Shown here: piece by piece, positions 25,894 to 34,176 of the stretch
Numbering within the stretch: the stretch's first letter is position 1
How the letters are laid out: every line of letters begins with the position of its first letter
From: CAYNNQ01 sp051748085
GTDB taxonomy: Bacteria > Desulfobacterota > Desulfovibrionia > Desulfovibrionales > Desulfonatronovibrionaceae
Direction of reading: 5' to 3'
NCBI GenBank assembly: GCA_051748085.1
Contig: JBNJHA010000006.1
Location: forward strand, 6,291 to 70,290
Length of the DNA stretch: 64,000 bases
Program-made: the position numbers and the translations under genes
Notes under the pieces: generated by a model
Database searches by the model: none
Seen by the model: the letters and a program-made list of their open reading frames with translations, nothing else
Told to the model about the DNA's origin: nothing

Positions 25894-26795
25894 CTTTTCC
25901 TCCAGGAGTTGTTATAGAATTTGCGCATTTCGCGTATGCCCAGCCAGGAATGCCAGATGATGCTTGATAAGATTATGCTGCCGCCCAAAAAAGTCAGAAC
26001 CGGGACTTTTTCTCCTATAACCAGCCAGACCCATACAGGACCGAGTATGGTTTCTATAAGTAAAAAGAGGCTGACCTCGGGAGAGGGAAGGTATTTTGTG
26101 CTTTGAGCAATGAGCACCAGGGCAAGGGGCATCTGCAAAAGACCCATTATCGCCAGTATCAGATATGTCCGGGGTTCCAGACTGAATGGAGCGGCCAGTG
26201 GAGCGGATAAAAGACACATGATCAGTCCGCCCATGCCTATCAGCAGCATGCGATCCAGAGTGGGGAATTTTCTAAGCAGGGTAAGATTGGCGCCCAGCAG
26301 GCAGGCGGTAGCAACGGCAATGAGATCTCCCGTAAGACCGCCGCTTCCAAGAGAGCCTGAAAAAACCAGAGCAACTCCGGTAAGAGCGCATAGGATAGCT
26401 ATCCAGGTTCGGCTGCTGATTTTGTCGATCCGAAATAACCTGGTGAATATTGCCGCAAAAAGGGGGGCACTGCTGATTATAACCACGGAATTGGCGACAT
26501 TGGTGAACATTATAGATGAGACGAAACAACTGCCGCCCACTCCGAAAAAAAAGGCCGACATGGCGCCGGCGGTCAGTATTTTAATGTTTACAGGCCGATA
26601 ATTTCTTTTTCGGGAAAAGGATATTATGCCTAGGGTCAGGAACATGAATATTCCCCGCCAGAAAAGAATGTTCCAATTGGAGGTTGCGGACATTCGAACA
26701 AGCAGGGCATCCAGGCTGAGTACGAAAACCCCCAGACTTACGATGACAATGCCTTTATTTCTGTTCAGAATCTGGGTATTATTTTTCTGTGTCAT
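25890..26795 (-). CDS. EamA family permease
   Basis: A 301-residue drug/metabolite transporter with ten membrane helices in two EamA repeats. Examples are GIVIVSLGVFVLSLDALLVRMSATSNWNILFWRGIFMF and, in the second half, LILAIMGLLQMPLALVLIAQSTKYLPSPEVSLFLLIETILGPVWVWLVIGEKV. The substrate is unknown. The ATG at 26795 is preferred over one 13 codons upstream, but neither has a strong ribosome site. Coupling to a GH3 hexosaminidase hints at cell-wall sugar transport; that is inference only. Confidence 0.88.
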   Translation of the reverse strand: MTQKNNTQILNRNKGIVIVSLGVFVLSLDALLVRMSATSNWNILFWRGIFMFLTLGIISFSRKRNYRPVNIKILTAGAMSAFFFGVGGSCFVSSIMFTNVANSVVIISSAPLFAAIFTRLFRIDKISSRTWIAILCALTGVALVFSGSLGSGGLTGDLIAVATACLLGANLTLLRKFPTLDRMLLIGMGGLIMCLLSAPLAAPFSLEPRTYLILAIMGLLQMPLALVLIAQSTKYLPSPEVSLFLLIETILGPVWVWLVIGEKVPVLTFLGGSIILSSIIWHSWLGIREMRKFYNNSWRKR

Positions 26796-26910
26796 AAGAG
26801 CTGAATAGGGTAAACGCGGCCCGGAAGCAAGCATTTCAATGTGGTGTTTTTATGCGCTGGACAGGAATTGTTTGTTTAGTTTTTAAGATCGTGCAAGCAA
26901 GAATAGATAT

Positions 26911-26946
26911 AAAAAACCCGCCCAGGGGGATTCAGGCGGGTTTTTT
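26911..26946. terminator. Bidirectional terminator
   Basis: Perfect hairpin AAAAAACCCGCC ... GGCGGGTTTTTT with an A run on one side and a T run on the other, so it can stop transcription from either direction. It lies upstream of the EamA gene and downstream of proX, fitting the end of the betaine operon. Confidence 0.88.
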
Positions 26947-26969
26947 ATGAATTAAGGGCAAGTTTTTAG

Positions 26970-27160
26970 TTAGTTTCCATCCGGAAATGGCCCTTTTTCA
27001 ATTTAACGGCGTCAATTTTCGTAATTATTCGATCACGTATTAAGATACGCCCACTCATGATTACTCAATTTCCTTGTTAAACAGGAAAAAATCTCATTTC
27101 CGAACCCAAAACCCGATACTTCCAAATCCGAAAATTTTTGAATTTCCGGATAAGAACTAG
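26970..27160 (-). repeat. R1 dispersed element, copy D
   Basis: 191 bp, full length, inserted right against the proX stop codon: the element's last bases ACTAG supply or touch the TAG stop. The minus-strand frame starts ATG at 27057 with AAGGAAATTGAG upstream and ends TAA. The inverted ends are TTAGTTTCCATCCGG and CTAGTTCTTATCCGG. Confidence 0.78.
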
Positions 27161-28248
27161 TTAGCTGCCTGTCTGGCCTGCTTTTGCCACTTGATCCATT
27201 GTTCTTTATGGGCATTTATCCACTCCGTGGCATGCTTTTCAATGTCTTCCTGGCTGTTTTCGCCGGCAAACATTTTGTCATTCTGCGCGGCAATATCATC
27301 AAAAGGTACGTTCATAACCTCAAACAGTTTTTTGGCTGCGGGATTATTTTTCAGGAATTCCTTATTGCCCACAACGCGAATATCATTGGCGGCAAAACCG
27401 AATTTGATCGGGTCCGTAACCGCACCGGGGATATTATGCCCGGTCAGGGCTTCTTCCGGGTTGTGCAATTCTTTCTGGGCTTCATTCGGAATTATCTCCG
27501 GAACATTGATCCACATGACATCCTTGCCCGGTTTGAGTTTGTTTACCGTCCAATTCGGCGTCCAGGTAAAGAAGAAGACCGGACCGCCGTTTTTTTGCCG
27601 GGCCACTGCATCGGCCATGCTCGCGGCATAGGCGGCCTTGATTACGTTGATGTTCTTTCCTATTTCCGGATAGGCTTCCTTCATGTGAAAAGTAATGGCC
27701 TGCTCGCAACCCCAACCCGGAGGGCAGCCAACCATGTCGGCCTTGCCGTCGCCGTTTACGTCAAAAGCTTCACGGACTTCTTTGCGCTTGAAATCGGCCA
27801 GGCTCTTTATGTTGTATTTTTCCACCAAATCTTTGGAAGCCAGATAGCCCTGCAGGGCACCGCTTTTGACCACATAGCCCACTTTTTCTGCTTTCTGGTC
27901 GAAATTTCTCGGAAGCTGTTTGTTCTGCAAGGGAAACCAGCCGTTCGCCCAATAGTCAAGATCACCATCAACCAGTGTCTGGTAAAAAATCGGATTGCTT
28001 ACTTCTTTGTATTTTTCGATGTCGTATCCCAAATGTTCTAGAGCACGACTGTAAATGGCCTCAAGGATAAACCCGGAGGTCCACGAGCAGCGTCCCGGCT
28101 TTAACGTTATTCCGTCTCCGGGAAAGGTGCTGAATTCCTGGTTCATGAATCCGCATTCAAAATCTTCGGCCTGGATTTTGCCGGCCATGGGCAGAATAAG
28201 AATGGCACTGAACAATATAATGAACAATGATTTGCATGCTGTCTGCAT
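27157..28248 (-). CDS. proX: Glycine betaine ABC transporter, periplasmic binding protein
   Basis: A 363-residue secreted binding protein with a signal peptide (LFIILFSAILILPMAGKIQA). The mature domain resembles ProX: GDGITLKPGRCSWTSGFILEAIYSRALEHLGYDIEKYKEVSNPIFYQTLVDGDLDYWANGWFPLQNKQ, later GCPPGWGCEQAI and FFTWTPNWTVN. These tryptophans likely form the aromatic box that holds the trimethylammonium group. ACAGGAG precedes the ATG. It is last in the minus-strand betaine run, 69 bases after ahcY, while its ATPase and permease (proV, proW) are 10 kb away on the other strand. Confidence 0.93.
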   Translation of the reverse strand: MQTACKSLFIILFSAILILPMAGKIQAEDFECGFMNQEFSTFPGDGITLKPGRCSWTSGFILEAIYSRALEHLGYDIEKYKEVSNPIFYQTLVDGDLDYWANGWFPLQNKQLPRNFDQKAEKVGYVVKSGALQGYLASKDLVEKYNIKSLADFKRKEVREAFDVNGDGKADMVGCPPGWGCEQAITFHMKEAYPEIGKNINVIKAAYAASMADAVARQKNGGPVFFFTWTPNWTVNKLKPGKDVMWINVPEIIPNEAQKELHNPEEALTGHNIPGAVTDPIKFGFAANDIRVVGNKEFLKNNPAAKKLFEVMNVPFDDIAAQNDKMFAGENSQEDIEKHATEWINAHKEQWIKWQKQARQAAN

Positions 28249-28317
28249 AAGTACACTCCTGTGGTTAAGGTTTAATAAATGCTATTTTTAATTTTTAAAC
28301 ATAATGGGGTTGCTGAA

Positions 28318-29580
28318 TCATGTCCCTTCTTCCCAGGAATTGAGATATTCGATCTGCTCCGCGGTCAATTCATCAATGCCGAGCCCCATGGCTTCAAGCT
28401 GAATTCCGGCGATTTCGTCGTCGATTTCCTCCGGAAGCTGAAATACCTTGGCCGGCAACCTGCCCTTGTTTTTTGCTCCATATTCGCAGGCCATGGCCTG
28501 ACCGCAGAATGAAGTGGACATAACTTCGCTCGGATGACCCTCAGCCGCGGCAAGATTCACCAGACGGCCTTCGCCGAGGATGAATATTTTTTTGCCGTCG
28601 ATTTTGTATTCATCCATGAACGGTCGGATTCTTTTACCTTCTCCGGCTTTTTCCCGCAGGGTCTCCAGTTCGATTTCATTGTCGAAGTGTCCGGAATTGC
28701 AGACTATCGCTCCGTTGTGCATTTTTTTCATGTGCTCGAAACTGACCACATGCTTGTTCCCGGTGACAGTGCAGAAGATGTCTCCGATGGATGCTGCTTC
28801 ATTCATGCGCATAACCCGGAAGCCGTCATAGGCGGCCTGAAGGGCGCAAAAATTATCCACTTCGGTAACGATTACATTCGCGCCGAGTCCTCTAGCCCTT
28901 TTGGCGACTCCTTTTCCGCAGCTTCCGTAACCGACAACCACGAAGGTTTTCCCGGAGACTAATACATTGCTGGCCCGGATAATTCCGTCCAGTGTTGATT
29001 GGCCGGTGCCGTAATAATTGTCTACCAAGTGCTTGGTTTTATTGTCGTTTACAGCGATCATCGGGTATTTGAGGGCGTTGTCTTTTTCCATGGCTTTTAG
29101 CCGGATGATGCCGGTGGTGGTTTCTTCACATCCACAGATTATATCCGGAATAAGTTCAGGATTGCTTTTGTGAATTTCGGAAACCAGGTCGCAGCCGTCA
29201 TCGATGGTGATTTGTGGCTTGCTTTGGATAACATTGTGCAGGTAACGATAGTAGTCCTCACCGCTTTCTCCTTTATAAGCCCAGACTTTCACGCCTTCTT
29301 CAGCCAAGGCTGCAGCCACGTCATCCTGGGTGGATAGAGGATTGCAGCCTGTAATGGAAACATCCGCGCCTCCGGCGATAAGTGTCCTGATCAGTATGCC
29401 TGTCTCTTTTGTTACATGCAGGGCCAGCCCCACATTGATGCCTTTCAAAGGTTTTTCCCTGGAAAAACGTTCTCTTATTTTCAGAAGCGCTCCCATATTG
29501 AGCTCGGCCAGGTCCAGGTTGTGTTTGCCTTGCCTGGCAAGGGACATATCCTTTACTTCGTAATTTTTGCCTTGATCCAT
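28318..29580 (-). CDS. ahcY: S-adenosylhomocysteine hydrolase
   Basis: A 420-residue NAD-dependent enzyme splitting S-adenosylhomocysteine into adenosine and homocysteine. Motifs are ALHVTKETGILIRTL, NPLSTQDDVAAAL, GCEETTTGI, NDNKTKHLVDNYYGTGQS and the NAD-binding GYGSCGKG at residues 217-224, ending with NSWEEGT. It lacks the roughly 40-residue insert of many eukaryotic and proteobacterial forms. In the betaine operon it relieves product inhibition of the two methyltransferases, which each release this compound. TAAAGGAG precedes the ATG. Separated from metH by a 325-base gap filled mostly by an R3 element. Confidence 0.96.
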   Translation of the reverse strand: MDQGKNYEVKDMSLARQGKHNLDLAELNMGALLKIRERFSREKPLKGINVGLALHVTKETGILIRTLIAGGADVSITGCNPLSTQDDVAAALAEEGVKVWAYKGESGEDYYRYLHNVIQSKPQITIDDGCDLVSEIHKSNPELIPDIICGCEETTTGIIRLKAMEKDNALKYPMIAVNDNKTKHLVDNYYGTGQSTLDGIIRASNVLVSGKTFVVVGYGSCGKGVAKRARGLGANVIVTEVDNFCALQAAYDGFRVMRMNEAASIGDIFCTVTGNKHVVSFEHMKKMHNGAIVCNSGHFDNEIELETLREKAGEGKRIRPFMDEYKIDGKKIFILGEGRLVNLAAAEGHPSEVMSTSFCGQAMACEYGAKNKGRLPAKVFQLPEEIDDEIAGIQLEAMGLGIDELTAEQIEYLNSWEEGT

Positions 29581-29625
29581 TTTTTCTCCTTTATTTTAGT
29601 TTTTAAAGTTTGCTGATAAAAATCA

Positions 29626-29896
29626 GTATCTGTTCAGCAAATTTTTTGCTCCTTATGCTTTCGGCCGGCGGTTTTCTAATGCCCGCTGAAGGGTGATGCC
29701 TGCCCCCTCCGGACTCGCTGGTTTAGAGGAGAGCAAAAAGTTGTGCCGGAAATGTATATTTGTTTGGAAAATTAACTTTATGTACAACCCGCGGTCCGGT
29801 TTCCCCCTTTTATAGAGTGCATATGAAAACCGGGCGGCCTGTCGCAAGTTTATGCAAAAAATCCGGTGAATTTTTTTTCGTGTGCTGAATAGTTAC
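29626..29896. repeat. R3 dispersed element, 271 bp, inside the betaine operon
   Basis: A MITE-like element with inverted ends: GTATCTGTTCAGCAAATTTT on the left, and the reverse complement of the right end, GTAACTATTCAGCACACGAA. It fills almost the whole metH-ahcY gap. A 64-codon minus-strand frame inside it has no recognisable features and is not called as a gene. No transposase is present. Confidence 0.72.
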
Positions 29897-29905
29897 GAAA
29901 ATTAT

Positions 29906-32326
29906 TTATTCGGACTCAACCAATGATTGAGCGGTTTTGACCGCATCCACGGCATCGGTGGAATAACCATGCGCTCCGATTCTTTTGGCAAATTCCCCGG
30001 TAATTACCGCTCCGCCGATCATGACTTTTATTTTGGACCCTTTTTCCCGCAGAATATCTATGGTTTCCTGCATTTTGACCATGGTCGTGGTCATAAGGGC
30101 GGACAGCCCGATAAGCATGGCGTTTTGTTTTTCAGCTTCGGCTATAATTTTTTGCGCAGGAACATCCTTGCCGAGATCTATGACTTCAAAACCATGATTG
30201 CGTAGAAGAAGGCAGACAATATTTTTGCCGATATCGTGAATGTCTCCTTCAACTGTGGCCATTATTATTTTTTTATTTTCTTTTTGCCCGGGCGAGTTCT
30301 TTAAAAGCGGCTTAACCTGAGTAAATCCCTGTTGCATTGTTTCCGCCGACAAAAGAAGCTGGGGTAGAAAGAATTCTTTACGTTCATAGCGGGCTCCGAC
30401 CTCGATTATTCCCGGGATAAGTTCATCGTTGACAATCAGAAACGGATCCTTGCCGCTTTTAATTTTTTCCTGGACCAGATCGTCGATATGTTCTTTATCC
30501 CCGTTGATCACCGCCAATTGTAATTTTGAGATTCCTGAATCATCCCGTTCGCTTTGCTCATTTGCTTTTTTTATCGTGCCGCCCTGGCTGGATTTCCACT
30601 GCGAGAATTGATTTATAAATTTTCCGGCCTGCGGATCCCTGCCTATGAGGACCTCCGAGGCGGCCATTGCCTGCCGGATATCGGGTGAATTCGGATTGGC
30701 AATACAGCTGTTCAGTCCGGCTGAAACAGCCATGGCCAGGAAGTTTGCATTCAGGAGTTCTCGGGCCGGAAGCCCAAACGATATGTTTGAGAGCCCAAGA
30801 GTTGTGCATAGTCCAAGTTTTTCCCGGCAGTAATGTATTGTTTCCAGGCCGGACCTGGCGGCTTCCGGTTTTGATGAGATGGCCAGGGCCAGGACATCAA
30901 CCATAATCAATCGCTTGGGTATTTTGAGTTTTTTTGCCTGAAAAAGCAGTTTTTCGATTATTTTTATTCTGTCCGTCGATTTTACCGGCAGATTTCCGCC
31001 TTCAAGAGGCAAAAGTATGAAGGCTGCTCCGTATTTGCGGCAAAGTGGACCGAGTTCCTCCATTTTGCCGCCTTCGCCGCTTATGGAGTTTATCAGGGCC
31101 GAACCGGGGTATTCTTCGAGTGCTGCGGCAATTGCCTCCGGATCCGAGGAGTCCAGACAAAGAGGGGTTGTATGCCGTCGGGAAAGTTCCCGGACAAGTT
31201 GCGGCATGAGGATTTTTTCCTCGACCATGGGAGCGCCCGTGTTTACGTCCAGAATAGATGCTCCGGCCAAAACCTGCTGAGTGCCCAGTTCCAGGGCGGT
31301 GTTCAGCACCCCTTTTTGGAGTTCGGCCGACAAAGTTTTTTTCCCGGTGGGATTTATCCGTTCCCCGATGCATGCTGTCGGATGCCGGGGACCAAGAAGG
31401 ACAGATGCGCCTCTGGAAGTTAAAACCATATCCGGGGCATCTGCCGGATTGGGAAGGGTGACGCGGGTGTTTTTACATAAGTTCCTTAGTTGACGAATAT
31501 GCTCCGGTGTTGTCCCGCAGCAGCCGCCAAGCAGGGACGCACCCATTTTTGTAAATTCTCCCGTCAGAGAGGAAAATTTTTCCGGGCCCATTTTGAACAC
31601 GGTTTGACCATCTTCAAGTTCCGGCAGTCCGGCGTTCGGTTCTACCAGAAGCGGAACATGCAGTCGTTTAAGCATACTCGATATTACATCCTTGAATTGA
31701 GCTGGTCCGGCGCTGCAATTGGTACCAATGATGTCCGCGCCCATATTTTGCATGGTGTCCACAAAAGTAAGCGGATCCGTTCCGGTCAAACTTACACCGT
31801 TTTCAAAGGTCATGGACACGGCAACAGGCAGTGAGCAGGCTTCATGCGCGGCAATGAGCACGGCCCGTATTTCGGAGATATCGAAATGAGTCTCCGCCAG
31901 AATCAGGTCCGCCCCGCCTTCGGCCAGTCCTTGAATCTGTTCTTTAAAGGCCTGTACCAGAACGGAGAACAAGGCATCTCCCAAAGGAGCAAGCATCTCT
32001 CCCGATGGACCGACCGTGCCGGCGACCCAGGCTTTGTCGCGGGCAGTTTTTCTGGCTATTTCCGCCATATGCCGGTTAAAATCTCTGGTATTGATGTCTT
32101 TATCGAGCTTGAATCTGCTGCCTCCGAAAGTATTTGTGGTCAGAGCGTTGGCACCAGCGTCCAGATATTTGGAATGCACTCGGGCAATGGCCTCGGGATT
32201 TTTCAGACCGAAATGTTCCGGCGATTCGCCTGGAGCCAGGCCCTGATTTTGGAGCAATGTTCCCATTGCTCCGTCAAACACGACAACATTGCCTTTTTTA
32301 ATATACTCAAGGATGTTCTGTTTCAT
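29906..32326 (-). CDS. metH: Cobalamin-dependent methionine synthase, short form
   Basis: An 806-residue corrinoid enzyme moving the methyl group of methyltetrahydrofolate to homocysteine. Domains: homocysteine-binding barrel 1-290 with the zinc cysteines Cys204, Cys269 and Cys270 (GTNCSAGP, GGCCGTT); pterin-binding barrel 315-570 (CIGERINPTGKK, LDSSDPEAIAAAL); cobalamin cap and Rossmann domain 600-806 with DIHDIG at 695-700, His697 being the cobalt ligand. The AdoMet-binding reactivation domain of E. coli MetH (about 350 more residues) is absent, so reductive reactivation needs another protein. It starts 3 bases after the dimethylglycine methyltransferase stop, so they are co-translated. Confidence 0.95.
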   Translation of the reverse strand: MKQNILEYIKKGNVVVFDGAMGTLLQNQGLAPGESPEHFGLKNPEAIARVHSKYLDAGANALTTNTFGGSRFKLDKDINTRDFNRHMAEIARKTARDKAWVAGTVGPSGEMLAPLGDALFSVLVQAFKEQIQGLAEGGADLILAETHFDISEIRAVLIAAHEACSLPVAVSMTFENGVSLTGTDPLTFVDTMQNMGADIIGTNCSAGPAQFKDVISSMLKRLHVPLLVEPNAGLPELEDGQTVFKMGPEKFSSLTGEFTKMGASLLGGCCGTTPEHIRQLRNLCKNTRVTLPNPADAPDMVLTSRGASVLLGPRHPTACIGERINPTGKKTLSAELQKGVLNTALELGTQQVLAGASILDVNTGAPMVEEKILMPQLVRELSRRHTTPLCLDSSDPEAIAAALEEYPGSALINSISGEGGKMEELGPLCRKYGAAFILLPLEGGNLPVKSTDRIKIIEKLLFQAKKLKIPKRLIMVDVLALAISSKPEAARSGLETIHYCREKLGLCTTLGLSNISFGLPARELLNANFLAMAVSAGLNSCIANPNSPDIRQAMAASEVLIGRDPQAGKFINQFSQWKSSQGGTIKKANEQSERDDSGISKLQLAVINGDKEHIDDLVQEKIKSGKDPFLIVNDELIPGIIEVGARYERKEFFLPQLLLSAETMQQGFTQVKPLLKNSPGQKENKKIIMATVEGDIHDIGKNIVCLLLRNHGFEVIDLGKDVPAQKIIAEAEKQNAMLIGLSALMTTTMVKMQETIDILREKGSKIKVMIGGAVITGEFAKRIGAHGYSTDAVDAVKTAQSLVESE

Positions 32327-32329
32327 TAC

Positions 32330-33172
32330 TTACTTATTATTTTCTTTTTGCATTACAAAAATACCCCAGACAAGATTATTGGCCTTTCCTCCATCAACCC
32401 AATGTTGCAGTCCTTTTTTCATATTGTTTATGTACTGCGGAGAGACATGTTCGACAAGTTTATCTTCCATCCTTTCTGTTTCTTCGAGTACACGCGCGTA
32501 GTGTGTAATCAAATGCTCCGTGTGCTCCTGAAAAGATTTTTCACACAGTCCGCATTTTTGAGCCGTTTTTCTGTAAAAACCGGGAGAACCCATGCTTTCC
32601 AGATGAATACGGTTATATATCGGCTGCAATTCCTCACTGTTGCAATCATCGCTTTGCATGGGATCGGTAAAAATGAATTCACCCTGATCTTTAAGTACCC
32701 TGGAAACTTCCCTAATCACTTCTGATCTATCCCCGCTGTGCAGGATAGCGTCCTGAGACCAGACAAGATTAAAAGTGTTATCCGGGTAGGGGATCTTTTC
32801 AAAAGAGCCGTCTTTGACTTCAATAAGATGATCCAGACTCTGTTCCTTGTTCATTTCCCTGTTTCTCTGGTTTTCCTTTTCACTCAGATTCAGGCAACAG
32901 ACCTTGCACCCGAAAGTTTTGGCCAGATAACGCGCTGCGCCTCCAAATCCGGAGCCAATATCCAGTACGGTACAATCCGAGCAAAGGTTATTGGAAGTGT
33001 CGGCCATTTCGGCGACAGTTTTTCGGCTGGCATTGAATATCGAATCCTTGCGGGATTGATACAAGCCTATATGAATATCTTCTCCGCCCCATACTTTATA
33101 ATAAAAAGTGTCGGCATCATCGCTGTTGTAATAGTTTCTGGCGGTTTGCACCGGTTCCGTGTATGTTTGCAT
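32330..33172 (-). CDS. Sarcosine/dimethylglycine N-methyltransferase
   Basis: A 280-residue AdoMet-dependent methyltransferase (SDMT) that converts sarcosine and dimethylglycine to glycine betaine. The N terminus has ARNYYNSDDADTFYYKVWGG followed by EDIHIGLY, the diagnostic segment of SDMT enzymes. The AdoMet site is VLDIGSGFGGAARYLA at 69-84. WSQDAILHSGDR and FIFTDPMQSDDC are further family blocks. AGGAGGATATATAAGG precedes the ATG, and the GSMT stop is 2 bases upstream. Short forms of this pathway are known from halophiles such as Ectothiorhodospira, Halorhodospira, Actinopolyspora and Aphanothece. Confidence 0.93.
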   Translation of the reverse strand: MQTYTEPVQTARNYYNSDDADTFYYKVWGGEDIHIGLYQSRKDSIFNASRKTVAEMADTSNNLCSDCTVLDIGSGFGGAARYLAKTFGCKVCCLNLSEKENQRNREMNKEQSLDHLIEVKDGSFEKIPYPDNTFNLVWSQDAILHSGDRSEVIREVSRVLKDQGEFIFTDPMQSDDCNSEELQPIYNRIHLESMGSPGFYRKTAQKCGLCEKSFQEHTEHLITHYARVLEETERMEDKLVEHVSPQYINNMKKGLQHWVDGGKANNLVWGIFVMQKENNK

Positions 33173-33174
33173 CC

Positions 33175-33990
33175 TTATATATCCTCCTCTTTGGAGATGT
33201 ATTTTTTTTCAGCAACATGAATAAAATAATCAGGATCGTTTTCCCGATATGTTTCTTTGAAATCACCAAAGGTTTCAATTGATTGAAAACCTACTCCATG
33301 CATAAGATCCTGCAGATGTTTTTTACGCAGCGGGAACATATTTAGAAAATATTCGGAATTGTCGTTATGAAAGACATATTTGAAGCGGGCCAATCCCTCA
33401 TCCAGATGATCCGGTTCGGCTGAAACGGCATCGCCGCAGTAATAATATTTGTGTTTGCAGGTGAATCCGTGATCGAGCATGGAATCATAGTTGCGCTGAT
33501 CCAGAATAAGAACTCCGTCATGGCGCAGGGTCGCATAGAATTCGGCCAGAGCTTTCCTGCGGTCTTTTTCATTAAAAAGGTGGGTGAATGAATTGCCCAA
33601 GCAGATGACCGCGTCAAACTCACTGTGAATATCCCTGTTCAGGATTCTCCAGTCAGCCTGGACAGTGCGTAATATTTCACCATGATCCCGGGCGTTATTA
33701 AAAGCCTGAGTCAGCATTTCCGGATTTCCGTCCGCGCTGACAACTTCAAAACCGGCCTTCAATAGGCGAACGGAGTGAAATCCGGTACCTGTGGCCACAT
33801 CAAGGACTCTTTTCGCACCACGCTTTTTGAGTTCCCGAATATAGAAGTCGCCTTCATTTTCGGCCCGGGATTCCCAGTCAATCAACTCATCCCATTTTTC
33901 CACGAACGGCTTTATGTATTCATGCTGATAATGTCCGGTTTCCCGGACCTTGATTGGATTTGTCCCAAAATCCTGTTTTTGAACCGACAT
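33175..33990 (-). CDS. Glycine/sarcosine N-methyltransferase
   Basis: A 271-residue AdoMet-dependent methyltransferase (GSMT) doing the first two methylations, glycine to sarcosine to dimethylglycine. Characteristic blocks are HYQHEYIKPFVEKWDELIDW, the AdoMet site RVLDVATGTGFHSVRLL at 61-77, VSADGNPEMLTQAF, AVICLGNSFTHLF and LILDQRNYDSMLDHGF. The last resembles the substrate-binding region of animal glycine N-methyltransferase. The ATG at 33990 is preceded by a strong GAGGAGGTAAGT site; the frame is open further upstream without one. Together with SDMT it makes betaine directly from glycine, rather than from choline. Confidence 0.93.
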   Translation of the reverse strand: MSVQKQDFGTNPIKVRETGHYQHEYIKPFVEKWDELIDWESRAENEGDFYIRELKKRGAKRVLDVATGTGFHSVRLLKAGFEVVSADGNPEMLTQAFNNARDHGEILRTVQADWRILNRDIHSEFDAVICLGNSFTHLFNEKDRRKALAEFYATLRHDGVLILDQRNYDSMLDHGFTCKHKYYYCGDAVSAEPDHLDEGLARFKYVFHNDNSEYFLNMFPLRKKHLQDLMHGVGFQSIETFGDFKETYRENDPDYFIHVAEKKYISKEEDI

Positions 33991-34034
33991 ACTTACCTCC
34001 TCGGGTTTGTTAAAGTTACATAGTTTGCAATTTG

Positions 34035-34143
34035 GTATTTGTTCACCGCATTTTTTGATTTTTAAGCTTTTGACCTGTGGTTTTCTGATCCCCACCGGGC
34101 CCGCAAAAAAAATCGGTAAATTATCAGTTTGGTGAATAGTTAC
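34035..34143. repeat. R3 dispersed element, 109 bp, inside the betaine operon
   Basis: Inverted ends GTATTTGTTCACCGCATTTT and, from the right, GTAACTATTCACCAAACTGA. The middle holds AAGCTTTTGACC and a GC-rich stretch CCCCACCGGGCCCGC. It sits between the adenosine-kinase-like gene and GSMT, upstream of the GSMT ribosome site. Confidence 0.72.
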
Positions 34144-34176
34144 GCAATTTGAAACTATTTTTCCCGGTTTGAGATG

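Noticed and set aside
29653..29847. A 64-codon minus-strand frame within the R3 element between metH and ahcY
   Set aside because: It lies wholly inside the repeat, has no ribosome site or recognisable features, and is absent from shorter R3 copies.
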